A stretch of DNA of 11,585 nt, taken from NCBI GenBank assembly GCA_946478755.1, contig CAMLDJ010000166.1:1-11585 (forward strand), given 5' to 3'. Shown here one piece after another: positions 7,012-11,585 of the stretch. A model generated the notes under the pieces. It was not told the origin of the DNA. It searched no databases and saw only the letters and a program-made list of their open reading frames with translations. Both the position numbers and the translations under genes were made by a program. Source of the DNA: an uncultured Pedobacter sp. Lineage in GTDB: Bacteria > Bacteroidota > Bacteroidia > Sphingobacteriales > Sphingobacteriaceae. Position 1 is the stretch's first letter. Every line of letters starts with the position of its first letter.

Positions 7012-8220
7012 ATGAAACATCTTATAATTTTTATCGGTCTTTTTCTGCTCGTCATTGCGATGGGTTGTGAAAAGCAACAAACCGACTTCCGGGACTTTTT
7101 TGATGGTCATGAAATCACCTATACAGGTAGTGCAGGCGAAGTGCTTAGCAGACCCGGAAATTTAAGAGCACAGCTAAAATGGAAATCTAGTGCTGATCCA
7201 AATATTGTAAAGTATGTCGTTTACTGGAATAATAAAGCGGACTCCCAGGTAGTCGCACTTAATAGTAAAACCGATAGCGTTTTTGTAACCATCCCGAATC
7301 TTCAGGAATTCGTGTATTCTTTTACTATTTTCTCTTATGATAAAATGGGTAACAAATCGGTTCCGAAGGAAGTAAATGGTGTAAAGGTTTATGGGCCTAC
7401 TTATAGAAGCGCTTTGCTAAACAGGGGCTATAATGCGGCTGATCCGTATCTTTTAAATTCAGATGGATCTGTTCAACTTAACTTTAATGCACCTGATAGC
7501 ATAGATAAAGGCACGGTGATTAAGTACACCAACAAATTAGGAAACACAGTAGAACAAACACTTGGTCCTCAAAATAACAGTATTGTACTTTCTGACTTCA
7601 AACTAGGCACTGAAATACAATACCTTTCTCTTTATGTGCCCGAGCGGAGCTCGCTGGATATTTTTACCGTAGCTGCATATTCAGTTTTCCCAAGGATCTA
7701 TAGTTATGTACTTTGCGACAGATCCTTGTTTACAGAAGTGCACCTGCCCAATGATGTAGGGACTTATGAGTCTGGTACCAGCATCAGTAAGTTGTGGGAT
7801 GGCAGTGTAGGACCACAGGGTTATCCGAATATCTTCCATAGTAACGGAAGCGGGGGGATGCCTCATACGCTTACATTTGATCTTGGAAAAAACTACGATA
7901 ACCTTGCCCGGATTGAAGAAACAGGAAGAGATTGCTGTAATAATCCCGACAATTTTGAAGTATGGGGGATAGCTGACCTCAGCAATGCCGCCACTACGCT
8001 TCCTTCAAATGATTCCGGATGGAAGGATGAATCCATCGCAAAAGGCTGGACTTTACTTAAAGAAGTATTGCGAACTGATGATGGAAAAAACGCCTATACC
8101 ACAGAACTTGATAACGGTGGTAAACCTATTCGTTACATTCGGATAAGAATTAAACATGTGACCACAAATGATGGAAATTATAGTAATATGAGTGAAATCA
8201 GATTCTGGAATAAACAATAA
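7012..8220 (+). CDS. DUF4998 lipoprotein with C-terminal discoidin-like domain, probable glycan-binding protein
   Basis: A 402-residue lipoprotein. The signal peptide ends at A16-M-G-C19. The N-terminal part (about 25-205) fits DUF4998: RPGNLRAQLKW from 47, DPNIVKYVVYWNN ending at N74, an Fn3-like YSFTIFSYD and DKMGNKSVP (110-118), then VYGPTY and LLNR (135-138). The C-terminal part (about 235-402) is a discoidin/DUF5000-like jelly roll with LWDG at 261-264, LTFDLGKNYDNLARIE, NPDNFEVWG and a final strand ending SEIRFWNKQ. Adjacent cysteines C308-C309 lie before that NPDNFEVWG strand. No catalytic motif is visible, so a surface carbohydrate-binding role is inferred from the fold and the PUL position. 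The ATG at 7012 places the signal peptide correctly. The TTG at 6985 would add nine residues and is rejected. The gap to the previous gene is 35 bp. Confidence 0.87.
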   Translation: MKHLIIFIGLFLLVIAMGCEKQQTDFRDFFDGHEITYTGSAGEVLSRPGNLRAQLKWKSSADPNIVKYVVYWNNKADSQVVALNSKTDSVFVTIPNLQEFVYSFTIFSYDKMGNKSVPKEVNGVKVYGPTYRSALLNRGYNAADPYLLNSDGSVQLNFNAPDSIDKGTVIKYTNKLGNTVEQTLGPQNNSIVLSDFKLGTEIQYLSLYVPERSSLDIFTVAAYSVFPRIYSYVLCDRSLFTEVHLPNDVGTYESGTSISKLWDGSVGPQGYPNIFHSNGSGGMPHTLTFDLGKNYDNLARIEETGRDCCNNPDNFEVWGIADLSNAATTLPSNDSGWKDESIAKGWTLLKEVLRTDDGKNAYTTELDNGGKPIRYIRIRIKHVTTNDGNYSNMSEIRFWNKQ

Positions 8221-8247
8221 AAAATTAACCCCGTTAAGTAATTGCTA

Positions 8248-10425
8248 ATGATGATAAGAAGAAAGCCGTTAAAACTATTTTTTATTTTAGTGTTCAGCGC
8301 CGGTTTTTCACAAGCGCAGACCGATAATAATTTGATCTGGGATGACAAGCCAGCAAAAGACTGGATGACACAGGCTTACCCGATTGGTAATGGCAAGCTT
8401 GGAGGAATGGTTTTTGGCGGGGTTGATGAAGAACATATTCAGTTCAACGAAAGTAGTTTGTGGACTGGTGATGAACAGGAAACTGGTGCTTACCAGGCGT
8501 TTGGAGATATTTTTGTCAGATTTGAAAATGCACATAGGAGTGAAATAACTGACTATAAGCGGGTCCTGGATTTAAATAATTCACTGCATAAGGTAGATTA
8601 TCATATCGGTCATCGACCTTTTGCCAGGGAATATTTCGCCAGTTACCCTGATCAGGTTCTTGTTTTGAATTATACGTCAAAAGCAAAAAATGCTTATTCG
8701 ATAACCGTAACGCTTAAGGATGCCCATGCCGCGAAAACACAGGGAGATGCAAACCGGCTAACCATTAGTAGTGTCCTGGGAAACGGGCTTAAATATGCAT
8801 CAGCTTTACAAATCAACCATGACGGGGGAACCTTAACGATTAACAAAGATGCAGATGGTAATAGCCGGATTCAGCTGGAAAATGCGAATGCTTTCACCCT
8901 GTATTTATCGGCAGCAACTGATTATGTTAATCAACGGGCTAAACATTGGAAAGGGGAAAATCCAGAACTGGTAGTGAATAGAAATTTAACAAACGCAACG
9001 GCAAAAAAGTATGATGTCTTGAAAAATAACCACATCAGGGATTATCAGGATTTATTTAAAAGGGTCGCTTTACAAATTGGAAAAAGCAATGCAAAAGCGG
9101 AAGTCCCCACCGCTCAGCGGATACTTAATTATAAGAAAAATGAAGATACAGGGTTAGAAAGTACGCTGTTTCAGTACGGCAGGTATTTGCTCATCAGTTC
9201 TTCGAGAAAAGGAGGTCTGCCGGCCAATTTACAAGGTATATGGAATAATAGTAACAATCCTCCATGGCGGTCAGACTACCATTCAAATATTAATATTCAG
9301 ATGAATTACTGGCCGGCAGAGCCTACCAATTTGGCAGAGAGTAATATTCCGTATCTAGATTACATAAATAGCATGCGTGAAGTTAAAAAGGAAAACACGC
9401 AAAAGGAATATCCCGGGGTACGCGGATGGACGGTGAGAACTGAAAATAATATTTTTGGCGGGGAGAGCTTTTTATGGAACACGCCCGGAAGTGCCTGGTA
9501 TGCACAAGCCCTTTGGGATCATTATGCTTTTAACCAGGATAAAACATACCTGAAAGAATTTGCTTATCCCATTTTAAAAGAGATTTCTCAGTTTTGGGAT
9601 GACCATTTAAAACACAGGCCTGATGGTGTAATTGTAGCCCCTAATGGCTGGTCGCCGGAACATGGACCCAAGGAAGATGGCGTAAGTTACGATCAGCAAA
9701 TTGTATACGACCTGTTTACCAATTATATTGAAGCTGCTGATTCTTTAAAAATAGATACTGACTATCGCCATCACATCGCAGCACTTAAGGATCGTCTTTT
9801 AAAGCCTAAAATTGGTAAATGGGGGCAATTACAGGAATGGGAAGATGACAAGGACGATCGGAATGATAAACACAGACATGCCTCGCATTTATTCGCATTG
9901 CATCCGGGCAGGCAAATCAGCCCAAACAAAACACCTGATCTGGCCCGCGCGGCAGAAGTAAGTTTGACTGCCAGGGGCGATGAATCCACTGGCTGGTCTA
10001 TGGCCTGGAAGATGAATTTTTGGGCCAGGCTACACAATGGGAACCATGCTTACAAAATCTTGAAGAACTTTATCACCCTGGTTGGTGGTGATGGAATTGA
10101 TTATGATCAGGGTGGTGGCATTTATGCGAATCTACTTTGTGCGCATCCACCTTTTCAAATTGACGGTAACTTTGGTTATACCGCCGGAGTAACTGAGATG
10201 CTGCTGCAAAGCCATGAAGGTTTTATAGACTTTTTGCCCGCAGTTCCTGATCAATGGAAAAGTTATGGCGAGGTTAAAGGCTTAAAAGCAAGGGGGAACA
10301 TTACAGTGAGCTTCAAGTGGAAGGATGGTAAAGTTGCCAGCTACGGTTTAAGTGGCCCGAAAGCATCAACAGTGAAAATAAAAATAAATGGGGCTTTTAA
10401 AGTCGTTAAAGTAAAGAAAGCATAA
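8248..10425 (+). CDS. GH95 family exo-glycosidase, probable alpha-L-fucosidase
   Basis: A 725-residue secreted glycosidase expected to remove terminal alpha-L-fucose (typically alpha-1,2) with inversion. A type I signal peptide ends at S21-Q-A23 with no lipobox, so it is probably periplasmic. Order: N-terminal beta-sandwich (about 28-265, with YPIGNGKLGGMVFGG and FNESSLWTG), catalytic (alpha/alpha)6 barrel (about 290-640), C-terminal beta domain. Residues matching the Bifidobacterium AfcA active site are all present: H345-S-N347-I-N349 (AfcA H419, N421, N423), E530 in LQEWEDD (E566, general acid) and D639 in DGNFG (D766). His345 rather than Thr argues for fucosidase over the alpha-L-galactosidase type. 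It lacks about 44 residues between LWTG and FGD that the next gene has, probably a subfamily trait. ATG 8248 or 8251 are both plausible; TTG 8242 is not needed. It follows the lipoprotein gene by 27 bp. Confidence 0.92.
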   Translation: MMIRRKPLKLFFILVFSAGFSQAQTDNNLIWDDKPAKDWMTQAYPIGNGKLGGMVFGGVDEEHIQFNESSLWTGDEQETGAYQAFGDIFVRFENAHRSEITDYKRVLDLNNSLHKVDYHIGHRPFAREYFASYPDQVLVLNYTSKAKNAYSITVTLKDAHAAKTQGDANRLTISSVLGNGLKYASALQINHDGGTLTINKDADGNSRIQLENANAFTLYLSAATDYVNQRAKHWKGENPELVVNRNLTNATAKKYDVLKNNHIRDYQDLFKRVALQIGKSNAKAEVPTAQRILNYKKNEDTGLESTLFQYGRYLLISSSRKGGLPANLQGIWNNSNNPPWRSDYHSNINIQMNYWPAEPTNLAESNIPYLDYINSMREVKKENTQKEYPGVRGWTVRTENNIFGGESFLWNTPGSAWYAQALWDHYAFNQDKTYLKEFAYPILKEISQFWDDHLKHRPDGVIVAPNGWSPEHGPKEDGVSYDQQIVYDLFTNYIEAADSLKIDTDYRHHIAALKDRLLKPKIGKWGQLQEWEDDKDDRNDKHRHASHLFALHPGRQISPNKTPDLARAAEVSLTARGDESTGWSMAWKMNFWARLHNGNHAYKILKNFITLVGGDGIDYDQGGGIYANLLCAHPPFQIDGNFGYTAGVTEMLLQSHEGFIDFLPAVPDQWKSYGEVKGLKARGNITVSFKWKDGKVASYGLSGPKASTVKIKINGAFKVVKVKKA

Positions 10426-11585
10426 ATGATGTCAAGAAATATTTTCGTCCTGATTTTAATGTTTTGCGCAAACCAGACGTTTGCACAACAGAAACTGAGA
10501 TTATGGTATAAGGAACCGGCAAAGATGTGGGAGGAGACGCTTCCATTGGGTAATGGACGTTTAGGGATGACCCCTGACGGCGGAGTATCTAAAGAGAAAA
10601 TTGTGCTCAATGACATTACCTTGTGGTCCGGCGGGCCACAGGATGCCAATAATTATGAAGCTTACAAAAGCTTACCCAAAATAAGACAGCTCATTCTTGA
10701 AGGAAAAAATGACGAGGCGCAGGATCTGGTAAACAGGGATTTTGTTTGTAAAGGTCCCGGTTCAGGCGGCCCCCAATGGGGTAAGTATCAAACCCTGGGC
10801 GCTTTGGAACTTGAATTCAGTTATAAGGGTGTCCGTTCAAATCCACCTGAAGCAAAACACTATCAACGGGAATTGTTATTGGAACAGGCCACGGCCATTT
10901 GCAGCTTCAATGTAAATGGAGTAAACTATAAAAGGGAATACTTTACCAGTTTTGACGATGATGTAAGCATGATCCGGTTAACTGCCGATAGGCCGGGGCA
11001 GCTGAACTGCAGGATGATGCTGAACAGACCTGAAAGATATGCGGTAAAAACAGAAGGCAATGAATTACAGATGTCAGGGCAGCTGGATAATGGGACAGAC
11101 GGTAAAGGAATGCAGTACCTGGTTAGGGTCAATGCCAAGCTAAAAGGTGGAACCCTGAGCACTGAAAACAATGCACTGGTTGTAAAAAATGCTACCGAAG
11201 TTATAATTTATGTCTCTGCGGGAACAGATTTCAAAAATGCCGCCTTTAAAGCGCTAACAAAACAGGTGCTGGCGGCAGCAATTAAAAAGCCATATGTTTT
11301 ACAGAAAAGTAAACACATGTCGAATTACGGTAAGCTATTTAAACGTGTAAGTATCGATATGGGAGAAGGTGCGTCCGCAGCGCTTCCCACCAATATAAGG
11401 TTAGACCGATTCTATAAAAATTTTGATAGCGACCCATCTCTTGCTTCGCTATTCTTTCAGTTTGGCAGATATTTGAGCATCAGCAGTACCAGGGTAGGAT
11501 TGCTGCCACCCAACCTGCAGGGCTTATGGGCCAAAGAAATAAATACGCCCTGGAATGGCGACTACCATTTGGATGTAAACGTACA
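10426..11585 (+). CDS. second GH95 family glycosidase, partial (runs off the right edge)
   Basis: An open frame of 386 codons with no stop before the window ends. It begins with MMSRNIFVLILMFCANQTFA, a type I signal peptide cut near A20. GH95 hallmarks follow: EETLPLGNGRLGMTPDGG, LNDITLWSGGPQD, a helical segment with LPKIRQLILEGKNDEAQDLV, KYQTLGALELEF, a REYFTSFDD strand, and near the break LPPNLQGLWAKE and NTPWNGDYHLDVNVQ. The active-site segment reads H381-L-D383-V-N385, so Asp replaces the first Asn of the Asn-x-Asn pair seen in the upstream paralogue. General acid, general base and C-terminal domain are beyond the edge. The start codon directly abuts the TAA of the first GH95 gene (TAAATGATG), so translation is probably coupled; ATG 10429 is an alternative. 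It is a divergent paralogue, and its substrate may differ. Confidence 0.9.
   Translation, partial: MMSRNIFVLILMFCANQTFAQQKLRLWYKEPAKMWEETLPLGNGRLGMTPDGGVSKEKIVLNDITLWSGGPQDANNYEAYKSLPKIRQLILEGKNDEAQDLVNRDFVCKGPGSGGPQWGKYQTLGALELEFSYKGVRSNPPEAKHYQRELLLEQATAICSFNVNGVNYKREYFTSFDDDVSMIRLTADRPGQLNCRMMLNRPERYAVKTEGNELQMSGQLDNGTDGKGMQYLVRVNAKLKGGTLSTENNALVVKNATEVIIYVSAGTDFKNAAFKALTKQVLAAAIKKPYVLQKSKHMSNYGKLFKRVSIDMGEGASAALPTNIRLDRFYKNFDSDPSLASLFFQFGRYLSISSTRVGLLPPNLQGLWAKEINTPWNGDYHLDVNV

Noticed and set aside
10341..11171. Apparent lack of a plus-strand gene after 10425, with minus-strand ORFs at 10341-10649 and 10926-11171
   Set aside because: The plus frame from 10426 is open to the window edge and encodes a clear GH95 N-terminus. 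The minus-strand ORFs are its shadows.

Overview
The window looks like part of a Bacteroidetes polysaccharide utilization locus (PUL), most likely from a Sphingobacteriaceae-type genus such as Pedobacter or Mucilaginibacter. The evidence is a SusC/SusD pair, lipoproteins built from DUF4959/DUF5126/DUF5000 and DUF4998 modules, weak or absent Shine-Dalgarno sites, an AT-rich sequence, and a good match to the Bacteroidetes -7 promoter element TAnnTTTG. The genus is inferred from overall resemblance only.

Layout. Bases 1-126 are the last 41 codons of a LacI/GalR-type (or GntR-fused) sugar-sensing regulator that starts outside the window. Bases 127-495 hold no convincing gene. They carry a candidate promoter (219-249), two 9-bp direct repeats exactly one helical turn apart over the expected transcription start (253-271), and a leader of about 240 nt with a 27-codon ORF and a small hairpin. 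Six genes then run on the plus strand with gaps of 0 to 35 bp, an apparent operon: SusC (496-3774), SusD (3795-5732), two surface lipoproteins with C-terminal discoidin-like domains (5756-6976 and 7012-8220), a GH95 glycosidase (8248-10425), and a second, divergent GH95 glycosidase (10426 to the right edge, incomplete). The second GH95 has no stop codon inside the window and is easy to miss.

How the parts fit. SusC and SusD should form the outer-membrane glycan importer. The two lipoproteins probably help capture glycan at the surface. The two GH95 enzymes have type I signal peptides and probably act in the periplasm, removing terminal alpha-L-fucose (or alpha-L-galactose) from imported oligosaccharides. 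No endo-acting enzyme, ECF sigma/anti-sigma pair or hybrid two-component sensor is present. The SusC has no N-terminal STN signalling domain, so control by the flanking LacI/GntR-type regulator is the simplest model.

The most interesting points are that the two GH95 paralogues differ at an active-site position (Asn-x-Asn versus Asp-x-Asn) and in N-terminal architecture, the phased repeats at the promoter, and the pair of uncharacterised DUF lipoproteins. I see no mobile element, CRISPR array, RNA gene or clearly novel system.
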